The notes under the pieces were generated by a model. The model worked only from the letters and a program-made list of their open reading frames with translations. It searched no databases and was not told the DNA's origin. A stretch of 64,000 bases of DNA from Flavobacteriales bacterium (GTDB taxonomy: Bacteria > Bacteroidota > Bacteroidia > Flavobacteriales_F > PHOS-HE28), in assembly GCA_016703105.1 (NCBI GenBank), contig JADJCS010000009.1, positions 1 through 64,000 on the forward strand, given 5' to 3'. Positions 20,547-28,953 of this stretch are shown piece after piece (positions within the stretch are counted from its first letter, which is position 1; the number at the start of each line of letters is the position of its first letter). A program made the translations under genes and the position numbers.

Positions 20547-21038
20547 ATGATCAAGCGTATCCTTCTCATCGCGATCGGTATCCTCCTGCTGGCGCAGCTC
20601 GCCCAGCCTGATCGCAGCGTTCCCGCCGTGGATCCTGCCAACGACATGCTGAAGGTGACCGGGGCGCCGACCGACATCCAGCAGATGGTGATCGGCGCGT
20701 GCTACGATTGCCACAGCTACCGGACAGAGTACCCGATGTGGGCCTACATCACGCCCATCAATTTCTGGATCCAGGATCATATCAACGAAGGCCGCGAAAA
20801 GGTGAACTACTCCCGTTGGGACCTCTACGCAGGGAACGAGGAGGCCGCCGAGAGCGGCAAGTCCATGGCAGAAGGAGAGATGCCACCGCCGAACTATGCC
20901 CGCATGCACGGGCATGCGCAGTTGACCGCCGCGCAGAACGAACAATTGATCGCTTGGTTCAACGCCAACATCGTCGGCGCAGCTAAGGAGGGCGGTGGCC
21001 AGGAAGGAGGAACGGAAGAGGGCGAAGAAGAGGACTGA
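20547..21038 (+). CDS. Membrane-anchored haem-binding domain protein
   Basis: 163 residues from the ATG at 20547 (MIKRILLIAIGILLLAQLAQ), which is an N-terminal membrane anchor. One CxxCH haem motif occurs in GACYDCHSYRTEYPMWAYI, and the pattern PINFWIQDHINEGREKVNYS with MPPPNYARMHGHAQLT matches the Haem_bd family. The acidic, glycine-rich tail (GGGQEGGTEEGEEED) is low complexity. It probably acts as a periplasmic electron-transfer or haem protein alongside the divergent peroxidase. Confidence 0.85.
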   Translation: MIKRILLIAIGILLLAQLAQPDRSVPAVDPANDMLKVTGAPTDIQQMVIGACYDCHSYRTEYPMWAYITPINFWIQDHINEGREKVNYSRWDLYAGNEEAAESGKSMAEGEMPPPNYARMHGHAQLTAAQNEQLIAWFNANIVGAAKEGGGQEGGTEEGEEED

Positions 21039-21176
21039 GCGCCTTCGGCAGCATACAAGATCGTGGCAGAAGGGACCGCATTGTTCAGGCACTGATAGGA
21101 TGATCGCGGACCAGGCCGACTTTTTCAGGCGACGTCCATTGATCCCGGCAAGCGCGGCACAAGCGAGCAAGGGAGC

Positions 21177-21625
21177 ATGAGCGCATCACCTGCGATCATA
21201 AGTGCGGACGTGAGCGTTCACATCCGGTGCGATCCGCGGATCGTGTTCAACTACTTCGCCGATCCGCGCAACGAGCCCGAGTACAACAGCCTGGTGAGCG
21301 ATGTCACCAAAACGTCGCCGGGCCCGATCGGCATGGGCACTACGTTCGCTGGCAGGCACCGAGGGTTCGGTCCGGTGACTTGGCGACTGGTCACCTTCGA
21401 GCCCCGAAGCACTTCGTGATCGATGGCGTTGTAGGACGCGGACGCTACCGATGGACCAGCGATCTTGAACGCACCACGGAGGGCACCTTGCTCACCGGGC
21501 ACATGGAGTGGGAACCTGCGGGCTGCATGCGATGGTTCCGGCCATTGCTCAGGCCTCTCCTGTCCTGGAAAGCTCGTCGTTCCATTCGACAAATGGCGGC
21601 CCGCCTTGACGAAGATGCGCTCTAG
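21177..21625 (+). CDS. SRPBCC (START-like) protein, single frameshift
   Basis: Two overlapping frames join near 21401-21406 in a run of four C. The first gives SVHIRCDPRIVFNYFADPRNEPEYN and SPGPIGMGTTFAG; the second continues KHFVIDGVVGRGRYRWTSDL and ends MAARLDEDAL. Adding one C gives 149 residues. The fold is the SRPBCC ligand-binding family with a predicted hydrophobic cavity. Ligand and pathway are unknown. The indel sits in a homopolymer, so I favour a sequence error over a real mutation. Confidence 0.7.
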
Positions 21626-21669
21626 CACCCAACTAGCTCGGGCGCTGCACATTTCCAACGATGCGACTT

Positions 21670-22074
21670 CTACCCCTTCGGCGGCGCTTGCCGCGTAGGC
21701 ACCAACCACTTGGGCGCCACATTGCGCCACGCCAGGTCCATGGCGTAGCGGAACAGCCGCTCGTTGCTGTGCGCCAGCTCCACGTTGGTCCAGCCGTGTT
21801 GGCCAAGCCTTTGGGCCGGTGAGAACGCATCAGGATGCTCGTCGCAAAAGGTGGCTTGTTGTGCAGGCGTCAGTTTCAGCACCGCGCGTTGCTCCTCGGT
21901 CCACAGGTTGAGGTAGGTCTTCTTCTTCACACTGAAGCTCGGCCGCCCGTACCGCCCTTTCTCGGCAGTGCCCGGCATGTCCAACGCCATGGCGCGCACG
22001 GTCTGGGTATCCACGGGAGGAAGGTAGGGGTGGAGGCGGGAAAGGACGCCCTTGCCGCCCGAGCACCCCAACAC
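21670..22074 (-). CDS. MmcQ/YjbR family protein
   Basis: Up to 134 residues. Typical family features are RAMALDMPGTAEKGRYGRPSF, then KKKTYLNLWTEEQRAVLKL, and near the end WTNVELAHSNERLFRYAMD and WRNVAPKWLV. The family usually starts close to the VDTQTVRAMAL segment, so a GTG start about 20 codons inside the open frame is likely. Members have a double-wing DNA-binding-like fold, but their function is poorly known. Confidence 0.8.
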   Translation of the reverse strand: MLGCSGGKGVLSRLHPYLPPVDTQTVRAMALDMPGTAEKGRYGRPSFSVKKKTYLNLWTEEQRAVLKLTPAQQATFCDEHPDAFSPAQRLGQHGWTNVELAHSNERLFRYAMDLAWRNVAPKWLVPTRQAPPKG

Positions 22075-22107
22075 GTTCCGGGTGCCCCCATGCGATCTGA
22101 GAGGCGG

Positions 22108-23718
22108 TCAGTGTACCACGCTCACCGGCCGCTGGGCCAATACCCGTCCGTCCACATCGCGCAGCGCAAGCACATAGCGGCCCATGGCGATCGCGCTCAT
22201 ATCCGCCACCACATGCGCGTGGCCATGAGTAGGTTTGGTGGAAACTGCCCGTCCTGTCATATCGAGCAAGGCGATCATGGCCACCTCGGCGGGAAGGCCC
22301 TGCACAACCAGGCGATCGCTGGCAGGCACCGGGTGCACCGATACACTCGGCAGTCCCGTGGCCTCCACGCTGGTCACTATGTACACAATGGCTTCTGAAG
22401 CGAGCTCGCAGCCGCCGCCCATGTCCACCACCACATAGTAGGTGCCGGAGGCCGTGGGGCTATAGGTCTGTCCCGTGGCACCCGGGATGGGCGCACCGTC
22501 CAGGTACCACTGGTTGCCGTTCGCTTCGGAACTGCTCAGCACACCCGCATCGAGCGATCCCACGGGTGGGGCCATGGGGCAGGGATCCACGATGTGGTAG
22601 AGGATGCCGCCGCTCGTATTGCTCGCGAACAGTTCAAGCATGTTGTTCTCCGCAATGCATGTAAAGCCGATCGCCTGCAGTGGCCGCACTTCTTCGCGCA
22701 CCCATCCACCCAGGTCGTCCGGTCGCAGCGCATAGAATTGCCCGCCGCAATAGTCCGTATAGAGGTAGCGCCCATAGAGGCGATGCGATGCGCTGCCGCG
22801 GTATACCCGACCACCCATAACAGAGCACCAGCCTTGATCGTTGTGCGCATGCACCGCCACGGGAGCCACGTAATCCGTTTGCGGAAGGCAGCCGACCGTG
22901 TTGAAATCGGAATTCCCCTCGTAGCAGCGCCAACCGAAGTTGGGCGCGGTATTGTTACCTGCCGGCCAACAGTCCACTTCCTCAAAGGTGCCCTCGCCCA
23001 CATCGCCGAGCCATAGGTCGCCGGTAAGCGCATCGAACCCGAAGCGGAACGGGTTGCGCAGGCCGCTGGCCCAGATCTCGGGCAGCGTATCGCTTTGGGC
23101 GTTCGCCCACGGGTTCGTCGGGGGCACGGTGTACGTGGTGTCCGGATCGCTCACATCGATGCGTATGATGTCGCCCAGGGGATCGCTGGGATCCTGGGCA
23201 TTGTTCATTACATCGCCCGGTTCACCGCCGTCGCCCAAGGGGATGTAGAGCAGGCCATCGGGCCCGAAGTCAAGATCGCCGCCGTTATGATTGGTGTTCG
23301 GTTGTGGCCAGCTCCAGATCACCTGCTCGCTGGCCGTATCGGCCACGTTCGGATCGGCGGACACCTGGAAACGGGAGATGCGCGTGCTGCCCGCGCCACC
23401 ACCGAAAATGTAGTTCACATAGAAGAAGCCGTTGTTCGCATAGTTCGGGTCGAACGCCAGGCCGAGCAACCCTTGCTCGCCGCCGCTGTTCACCTGGTCC
23501 ACAATATCGAGGAACGGCGTTGGAAGCACGGTGCCATCGGCGTTCACCACGCGTATCTCGCCCACTTGCAACACGGCGAAGAGGCGGTCATCACCGGCAT
23601 GGGCGATGTCCACTATCCCATACAGCCCTGTGGCGAACGTGTCGAGCTCAATGGTCACAGGCGTTTGCGCCACCACTGATCGGGCGGCAAGAAGCGCGAG
23701 GAAAAGCAGGTGTCGCAT
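22108..23718 (-). CDS. PQQ-type soluble aldose sugar dehydrogenase, T9SS cargo
   Basis: 536 residues from 23718 (MRHLLFLALLAARSVVAQ), a clear signal peptide. The propeller has family hallmarks: LFAVLQVGEIRVV, EQGLLGLAFDPNYANNGFFY, NHNGGDLDFGPDGLLYIPLG (conserved His and Asn-Gly-Gly), ASGLRNPFRFGFD and GDVGEGTFEEVD. Homologues oxidise sugars with PQQ, though many Bacteroidota members have no proven substrate. The C-terminus adds an Ig-like segment and a type A sorting domain (VSVHPVPASDRLVVQG, LAQRPVSVVH). The frame is open 77 codons further upstream, but that DNA is a dispersed repeat. Confidence 0.88.
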   Translation of the reverse strand: MRHLLFLALLAARSVVAQTPVTIELDTFATGLYGIVDIAHAGDDRLFAVLQVGEIRVVNADGTVLPTPFLDIVDQVNSGGEQGLLGLAFDPNYANNGFFYVNYIFGGGAGSTRISRFQVSADPNVADTASEQVIWSWPQPNTNHNGGDLDFGPDGLLYIPLGDGGEPGDVMNNAQDPSDPLGDIIRIDVSDPDTTYTVPPTNPWANAQSDTLPEIWASGLRNPFRFGFDALTGDLWLGDVGEGTFEEVDCWPAGNNTAPNFGWRCYEGNSDFNTVGCLPQTDYVAPVAVHAHNDQGWCSVMGGRVYRGSASHRLYGRYLYTDYCGGQFYALRPDDLGGWVREEVRPLQAIGFTCIAENNMLELFASNTSGGILYHIVDPCPMAPPVGSLDAGVLSSSEANGNQWYLDGAPIPGATGQTYSPTASGTYYVVVDMGGGCELASEAIVYIVTSVEATGLPSVSVHPVPASDRLVVQGLPAEVAMIALLDMTGRAVSTKPTHGHAHVVADMSAIAMGRYVLALRDVDGRVLAQRPVSVVH

Positions 23719-23727
23719 CAGGGCGCG

Positions 23728-23735
23728 CAAAGCTA
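23728..23735 (-). promoter_or_regulatory. Possible -7 box TAGCTTTG
   Basis: A perfect match to the Bacteroidota -7 consensus TAnnTTTG ends 9 bp before the ATG of the sugar dehydrogenase gene. If used, the transcript would be almost leaderless. No clear -33 TTG partner was found. Confidence 0.35.
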
Positions 23736-23847
23736 GGAGCCCCTGCCTGAGGCGGGATCTAGTGGGAAGGGATCGATCCCGGGTACCGCTCTGCGGTTCC
23801 GGGAGGGGGCGGCATGCCCATAGGTCATTCGGCTTCAGTTCATCTGG

Positions 23848-23937
23848 CACGTCATCGCGAGTCGGCTTCGACGACGCGATCCAGCTCACGGCGTTGTGGA
23901 TCGCTTCACCCCGAAGCGGGTTCGCGATGGCGTAGGT
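23848..23937. repeat. Dispersed palindromic repeat family R2 (GCGAAGCGATC type), copy 1
   Basis: Starts cacgtcatcgcgag, contains GCGATCC and GGATCGC arms around cagctcacggcgttgt, and ends with gcgggttcgcgatggcg. It matches the copies at 29419-29585. Such REP-like elements with outer GTCATCGCGAG arms are widespread in environmental genomes and probably do not encode protein. Confidence 0.7.
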
Positions 23938-23978
23938 GAGTGGGGCCACTCGTATTCCCTCTCTTGCGCGAGTTCAAC

Positions 23979-24036
23979 AGGGGCACTGGAAGTCAGCGCG
24001 GATCCGCCATTGCCGGGTGCGCGCTTAACTCCCAAG
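23979..24036. repeat. Dispersed repeat family R1, copy 2
   Basis: Partner of 19311-19365, lying directly after an R2 copy in the 459-bp gap between the sugar dehydrogenase and the 24178 gene. Nothing else is visible in that gap. Confidence 0.5.
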
Positions 24037-24177
24037 CCATTGGCGGGCCTGATCGTACCGCGACAGCGGCATGCTACCGTGCGATGCCATGCCCACGGAT
24101 CCTCTACTTTTACTTGAGCCGTAGGCCATGCAATGGTGTACGGGCTGGATCGCTCACCTCAACAAGATCGCCAAGCC

Positions 24178-25124
24178 ATGAAACTATCCTTACCGTGCCG
24201 AAGCCTTGCTACCGCAGCACTGTTGGCCCTTCATGCCGGCGCTGCTTTTCAAGCGGATGCCCAGATCGTGCAGATCGCTACAGGAACACCGAACACGCCG
24301 TTGTATGCGGTGGGGCCCATCTACATGTCCTCCACACTGTTCTACCGCTACAGCCGCTTCGCGTACCTGTACACGCAGTCGGAATTGGCCGCTGCTGGCA
24401 TAGTTCCCGGCACCGACATCCTGGCGGTCGGGTGGATGAAGAGCACGCCCAATTCCACCGCCGGACCGGCTCTCTTCAATATTTACATGAAGAACACCTT
24501 CGCGGCTGCCTATGCCGATCCCACGACGACGTGGGCCGGCCTGACCATCGGTGCGGTCCAGGTGTATAGCGAACCCGCACAATCCATCCCGGCCACCGCC
24601 AGCCCGGACTATATCGACTTCACGCTCGACACTCCGTTCAACTACTCGGGCGGCTCGTTGGAGATATTCACCGAGTGGGATATCTCCGGCCCCCCCGCAC
24701 CCATAGCCACCGGCGCGTTCGAGTGGGTGAACACCACCGTGGTGGACAGGATCTATGCCAGCGGGAATACCAGTTTGCCCGCCACACTTTCCAGCACCAC
24801 CAACAATACGAACATAGACAATAGACGTCCCGTGATCCAGTTCACCGTGCAGGGGGGCACTACGGCCATCCCGGACCTCTTGTCCACCTCCATTGGCATC
24901 TGGCCCAACCCGGCGGAGGATCTCCTGTACATCAGCAATAAGAGCGGCGCACCGCTGGAGAGCATCGTGATCACCGATGCGCTCGGGAAGGTCGTTCTGA
25001 ACGAACGCCCAGTAGGGGTCATTACGGATCATCGATCGATCTGGGAGAATTCGATCCCGGCGCGTACTTGATCCGTTTGGAAACCGGCCTGGGACCGGTG
25101 GTGAAAAGGGTGACCGTGTTGTAG
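24178..25124 (+). CDS. T9SS type A cargo protein, single frameshift near 3' end
   Basis: The start at 24178 (MKLSLPCRSLATAALLALHA) gives a signal peptide ending ADAQ. The main domain is beta-rich (TLFYRYSRFAYLYTQSEL, FNIYMKNTFAAAY) and of unknown function; similar domains occur in other secreted Bacteroidota proteins. A sorting domain begins IGIWPNPAEDLLYISN. A run of four G near 25013-25016 needs one more base; the corrected end reads GAYLIRLETGLGPVVKRVTV with a stop at 25122-25124. Corrected length is 315 residues. Confidence 0.75.
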
Positions 25125-25165
25125 TGGGACCGCGGCAGTGCTAGGGTCAACGCTCGCGCAAGGCG

Positions 25166-25206
25166 GTGGGATAAGCGCACGAGCGTGACGCTCGCGCGAG
25201 TGCAGG
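25166..25206. repeat. Palindromic repeat family R3 (CTCGCGCGAGCG type)
   Basis: Contains agcgcacgagcgtgacgctc followed by gcgcgagtg; the arms cgagcg and cgctcg pair. Related copies lie at 34872-34900, 34990-35050 and 35753-35815, the last two inside or next to IS110 copies. Confidence 0.5.
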
Positions 25207-25284
25207 AGCGATGGTCCGGCAACGGTACCGGGATGAAGTGGTGAACAGGAGGCACCAAGCCGAACTCCAGCGCAACAAGAACAC

Positions 25285-27351
25285 ATGGCCGAACAGTGGT
25301 GGCTCCAAGCCCGGTATTGGCTGCTATTTCCGATCCACATCGGCATGGCGGATCCCTTGGTGGGCCAGTCCTCTAGCACGTTGGACAGTTTGATCGCGCA
25401 GTTGGACACTGCACGCAGGGACACACTGGAACTATTCCATCTGTCTTGGATAACGAATATTCTGTATGAAGACCCGCGCGGCGCACCGTATCTCCACCGC
25501 TACGGCACCCTGGCCGAAGAATTGAGCGGATCTCACGTGCCGGCCATAGCCGAGTACGCCCAGAGCCATCAGACGAACCACCTCAACCTGTACGCTCTGG
25601 ACCAGATGACACGCCAGAACTTCGTGGTGGCGCTGCGAACGTTCGAGCAGGCATTGGCATTGCACACGGCCCGGGGCAACGCGAACGGGATCGCGCTCAT
25701 GTACAACAACATCGGCTGGCTGAACGAAAACACGGGTGATCCAGCGCGCGCCATTACGAACTATAAGGAAGCGCTGAAGCTGGTGCGCACCGGCGAAGTG
25801 TCCAATTTGCACGCTTCCGCCGTGTTGAGCCATATCGGCTCCCTCTTTACCGATATGGGTGCCCTGGACAGCGCGGAAGTGTATCTGCAGCATGGGTTGG
25901 CGGGCACCGACAGTCTATCGTTCGCGCACGATCATCTCTGCATGGGCCGGTTGCGGGCGGCACAGGGGCGCAACGATGAAGCCCTGCGGCATCTGATCTG
26001 GGCACGGGATGCCACGGACAAAGACCATAACCACCAACTGTTCTTCGCTGTGTTGAGTACGATGGGACAGGTATACAGTGCCATGAACGAACCAGCGCTG
26101 TTGGCCGCAGTAGTGGAAGAGCGCGTGCGCAGGGCCCGGGAGAGCGGGAATGATATGCAGTTGAGCAAGGCCCTCATAAAACGTGGCATGTTGCGCAGGG
26201 AGAACGGCGAATGGGTGGGCGCGGAGGACGACCTGCGCACGGCGTTGTCGATCGCCCGGAACAACGGATACCTGGCTGATGTGGTCGCCGCCACCACCGA
26301 ACTGCGCGCCTTGTACGCAGCGAGAGGGAACTACAAGGGTGCGTACGACATGATGGTGGAGATGACGGCTGCTGCCGACAGTATGCGTGGTAGGGATGCG
26401 CGCAAGGAGGTGTTTCTCCGGGAATTCAGGGCCGAACTGGCATCCGATAGCCTGGCCAGCGTGCAGAAAGCAGAACGCGTGGCGCTGGAGCACACCGTTC
26501 AGATGGGCCGGGAGCGCACCCGGCGCAACATCTTCCTGTTCGCCGGGCTTGGCCTGCTCGTGTTCGCGGTGGTGGTCTTCCGCCAGCGAGCGCGCATCCG
26601 TAAGGCATTGGAGCGGAGCGATGAATTGCTGCTCAACATCCTGCCAGCGGAGGTTGCCGAGGAACTGAAGGAAAAAGGAGAGACCGCCGCCCGTCACTTC
26701 GACACGGCCACCATCCTCTTCACCGACTTCAAAGGCTTCACGCAAATGAGCGAGCAGGTAACACCGTCGGAACTGGTCGCGGAGCTGAACATCTGTTTCA
26801 AGGCCTTCGACCACATCATTACCGCGCGCGGCATCGAGAAGATCAAGACCATCGGCGATGCCTACATGGCCGCAGGTGGGCTGCCGGACCCGGCGAGCTC
26901 CACGCCTGCGGATGTTGTGTTCGCCGCGCTGGAGATGCAGGACTTCATGCAGAAGCACAAGGCCGAGCGCGAGACGGCCGGCAAGCCCTTCTTCGAGATG
27001 CGCGTAGGCATCCACAGCGGCCCTGTGGTGGCTGGCATCGTGGGTGTGAAGAAGTTCCAGTACGACATCTGGGGCGATACCGTGAACACGGCAAGCCGCA
27101 TGGAGAGCAGCGGCGAAGTGGGGCAGGTGAACATCAGTGAGAGCACCTATCGGTTGGTTGTCGGTGATCGGTTGTCAGTTGTCAGTTCTCGGTTGTCCGT
27201 CGGCAGCCCGACAACCGACAACCAACAACTGACAACGGGGCCAGCATTCACCTTCACCCCCCGCGGCAAAGTGCAGGCGAAGGGGAAGGGGGAACTTGAA
27301 ATGTATTTCGTTACGGGGAAGTCCGCCGTCGCCCAGGGCTATGGCGGGTGA
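25285..27351 (+). CDS. TPR and membrane-anchored class III adenylate/guanylate cyclase
   Basis: 688 residues. About residues 20-400 are TPR-like helical repeats (for example LMYNNIGWLNENTGDPARAI). A single TM helix (NIFLFAGLGLLVFAVVVF, about 413-430) is followed by the linker LLLNILPAEVAEELKEKGE and the cyclase domain. Metal-binding Asp residues lie in ATILFTDFKGFTQMSE and KTIGDAYMAAGG. Purine- and transition-state residues lie in YDIWGDTVNTASRM. This architecture is common in Bacteroidota; it makes cyclic nucleotide from NTP, with the TPRs probably sensing a partner. Residues about 623-652, between NISESTYR and FTFTPRGKVQAKGKGE, come from a dispersed palindromic repeat inserted in frame, which is unusual. 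No frameshift. Confidence 0.88.
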   Translation: MAEQWWLQARYWLLFPIHIGMADPLVGQSSSTLDSLIAQLDTARRDTLELFHLSWITNILYEDPRGAPYLHRYGTLAEELSGSHVPAIAEYAQSHQTNHLNLYALDQMTRQNFVVALRTFEQALALHTARGNANGIALMYNNIGWLNENTGDPARAITNYKEALKLVRTGEVSNLHASAVLSHIGSLFTDMGALDSAEVYLQHGLAGTDSLSFAHDHLCMGRLRAAQGRNDEALRHLIWARDATDKDHNHQLFFAVLSTMGQVYSAMNEPALLAAVVEERVRRARESGNDMQLSKALIKRGMLRRENGEWVGAEDDLRTALSIARNNGYLADVVAATTELRALYAARGNYKGAYDMMVEMTAAADSMRGRDARKEVFLREFRAELASDSLASVQKAERVALEHTVQMGRERTRRNIFLFAGLGLLVFAVVVFRQRARIRKALERSDELLLNILPAEVAEELKEKGETAARHFDTATILFTDFKGFTQMSEQVTPSELVAELNICFKAFDHIITARGIEKIKTIGDAYMAAGGLPDPASSTPADVVFAALEMQDFMQKHKAERETAGKPFFEMRVGIHSGPVVAGIVGVKKFQYDIWGDTVNTASRMESSGEVGQVNISESTYRLVVGDRLSVVSSRLSVGSPTTDNQQLTTGPAFTFTPRGKVQAKGKGELEMYFVTGKSAVAQGYGG
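27151..27238. repeat. Dispersed palindromic repeat family R4 (GTTGTC type) inside cyclase gene
   Basis: The left arm is rich in gttgtcagttgtcagtt and the right arm reads gacaaccgacaaccaacaac, so the element folds into a long hairpin of about 30 bp. It is in frame and encodes a Ser/Arg/Thr-rich loop in the cyclase domain. A related, more open copy lies at 29621-29786. Confidence 0.75.
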
Positions 27352-27552
27352 GTGGGGAGGTGGAGATGCACTTTGTTCACCGTCGCTCCGGAGGAGCGCA
27401 GGAGAAATTCGTGAAGGCTCGTTCAGGATCATGGATGAAAGCATGATCGGGAAGTATGGTGCCACTTTGGGTGCTGCATACCCCCCCTGGCGAGCATCGG
27501 CGATCCGTGCCCCGAAGACACGACCGTCCTGCGCTCGAATGCCCGCAGGCTG
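27352..27552. other. Intergenic, no gene seen
   Basis: Between the cyclase stop and the proline dehydrogenase remnant. A stretch at about 27478-27500 (taccccccctggcg) resembles the sequence next to the second remnant at 37817-37835, hinting at shared ancestry beyond the coding part. Confidence 0.35.
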
Positions 27553-27630
27553 CTAATTCTCCCTCTTCCTCCTCACCCGATCCGCCACCATCATCTTCAA
27601 CTCCCGGCCCATCTGCCCGGCGGCTGTAGT
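27553..27630 (-). pseudogene. Remnant A of proline dehydrogenase 3' end
   Basis: The minus strand reads TAAGQMGRELKMMVADRV then RRKREN and a stop at 27553-27555. The intact proline dehydrogenase at 38892-40154 ends SAAGQMGRELKMIVAERA then RRKREK. About 25 codons are shared at roughly 80 percent DNA identity. There is no rest of the gene. It marks the left side of the accessory island. Confidence 0.75.
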
Positions 27631-27642
27631 ATGGAAAACAAC

Positions 27643-27664
27643 AACCCCCGCCGTCGCGGGGGTT
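27643..27664. terminator. Strong hairpin, likely terminator of the Fn3 gene
   Basis: A perfect 9-bp stem (aacccccgc / gcgggggtt) closes a 4-base loop. It lies 110 bp downstream of the Fn3 gene stop on the minus strand. A second GC hairpin followed by six T on the plus strand is at about 27723-27745. Confidence 0.5.
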
Positions 27665-27774
27665 GGTCTATTGATCCAAGAGAGTGGGTGGTGGAAGCTT
27701 TCGCTTCCCGGCCGGTGGACGAGCGCCGGCGCGCTTTTTTGGGTTGCTCTACCGTCCCTGTCTTTTAGCAGGGG

Positions 27775-28395
27775 TCAGGCAGCGCGCGCCATCAGTATGT
27801 CGCTCGGAAGGCTCTCCCCCGCTACGTTCACCGCGATCACGCGGAACCAGTACATACGGTACGGTTCCAGGTTCTCGATGGTGTGTTGGCGTTTGGAGGT
27901 CAAAGCCACCATGTTCCACACCGGCGTGCCGGCGGGGTCCGTGGTGGACATTTGAACCTGGTAGAGGCGCACCGTCCTTTCACCCTTCCACTCGATCTTC
28001 ACCGCATTGGTGACATCGGGCGTAAGGGCTTCCAGGCTAGCCGGGGCCACCGGGAGGTGGCTCGGCTTCCGCTCAGCGCGTACTTCGTATCCGCCGTTCA
28101 GGATCAGCTGTGCATCGCCCTTGGCCACGTTGGCCACGTAGTCGGCTTCCTGCTTCAGCATATCCTTCAGCTTGCGGAACGAGTCGCGCTTCGCTTGGTG
28201 CGCGGAGCGACCGCCGTCGATCGCGCCAGCACTCGCCGTCAGCAGCTCTTCCTTCGCCGTTTCCAGCGCGGCCAAGGTCGGGCTGGGGGTGGTGAATTGG
28301 GCTGCGTGGGCGGTGAGCTGAGCGTGAACGTGCACGGCTTTCGCTACCAGACCTTCTGCGTTCAAACGGTACAGGCCTTCTTTCAAAGTTGCCAT
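27775..28395 (-). CDS. Fibronectin type III domain protein
   Basis: 206 residues from 28395 (MATLKEGLYRLNAEGLVAKA). The N-terminal half is a helical region (LTAHAAQFTTPSPTLAAL, KRDSFRKLKDMLKQEADYV). The C-terminal half is one Fn3 domain (VKIEWKGERTVRLYQVQMS to YRMYWFRVIAVNVAGESLPS). No signal peptide is seen, so it is probably cytoplasmic. Proteins of this two-part form recur in Flavobacteriales; their role is unknown. It lies just downstream of the XRE regulator on the same strand, 19 bp after that gene's stop, so the two may be co-transcribed. Confidence 0.8.
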   Translation of the reverse strand: MATLKEGLYRLNAEGLVAKAVHVHAQLTAHAAQFTTPSPTLAALETAKEELLTASAGAIDGGRSAHQAKRDSFRKLKDMLKQEADYVANVAKGDAQLILNGGYEVRAERKPSHLPVAPASLEALTPDVTNAVKIEWKGERTVRLYQVQMSTTDPAGTPVWNMVALTSKRQHTIENLEPYRMYWFRVIAVNVAGESLPSDILMARAA

Positions 28396-28414
28396 CGTTT
28401 TTCTTGCGTTTGGG

Positions 28415-28774
28415 TCAACGGCCTCGCCCTTCGTCCAAGGTTCGGCCGCCGCTGTTTCGGACTTCCGTATCCTGCTTTCCCGCACGTGTTCGGGGGCAGT
28501 TGGGCCGTTGAACGCATACCTGCTGCGCAGTGCGGATCCCAGAGGGAAATGTCGGTGAATGGCCATCTTGTATGAGGGGATCCTTGGCCAGTGCGCAAAG
28601 CGGCACTTGCACCGCATCGGCGAACTTCTCATACATCTTCAAGCTCATACCGGGGTAGTCGTCGTCCTCCGCTTTTATCACTGTGCTCGGGCTAACGCCC
28701 ATCCGCCGGGCCAGCGCGATCTTGGACACGCCCCGTGCCTCACGGGCCGCTATCAGTTTCTTTCCATCCAGCAT
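28415..28774 (-). CDS. XRE-family helix-turn-helix regulator
   Basis: 119 residues from 28774 (MLDGKKLIAAREARGVSKIA). The HTH spans about residues 5-45: IALARRMGVSPSTVIKAEDD, followed by SLKMYEKFADAVQVPL. Residues after about 65 are Arg/Pro/Thr-rich and do not look like a folded domain; the true stop may have been lost to an indel. It reads away from the 21-bp palindrome array, which begins 180 bp upstream of its start codon. Control of itself or of the array region is an inference from that placement. Confidence 0.75.
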   Translation of the reverse strand: MLDGKKLIAAREARGVSKIALARRMGVSPSTVIKAEDDDYPGMSLKMYEKFADAVQVPLCALAKDPLIQDGHSPTFPSGIRTAQQVCVQRPNCPRTRAGKQDTEVRNSGGRTLDEGRGR

Positions 28775-28792
28775 GGAACCAGAAATTCTCCC

Positions 28793-28809
28793 GTGCAATT
28801 TTATAGCAC
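28793..28809. promoter_or_regulatory. Inverted repeat upstream of XRE gene (possible operator)
   Basis: GTGC and GCAC arms flank an AT-rich 9-bp centre (aattttata), 19 bp before the XRE start codon. This fits an operator overlapping a promoter. No biochemical support. Confidence 0.35.
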
Positions 28810-28953
28810 GTACCACATGCGCAGCCCCGTGAAAAACACCCGGAAGGGGGGGTATTTTTCCCGTGGGCAAGGCTGTCATTTGTGCACGCGTTCATTCCGA
28901 ATGCGACAGCATGGCACAACTTGGGTCTTTTGCCCCGGCTGCCGTGCTGGCGA

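Noticed and set aside
23719..23949. N-terminal extension of the sugar dehydrogenase
   Set aside because: It is an R2 repeat read as protein; the signal peptide begins at 23718.
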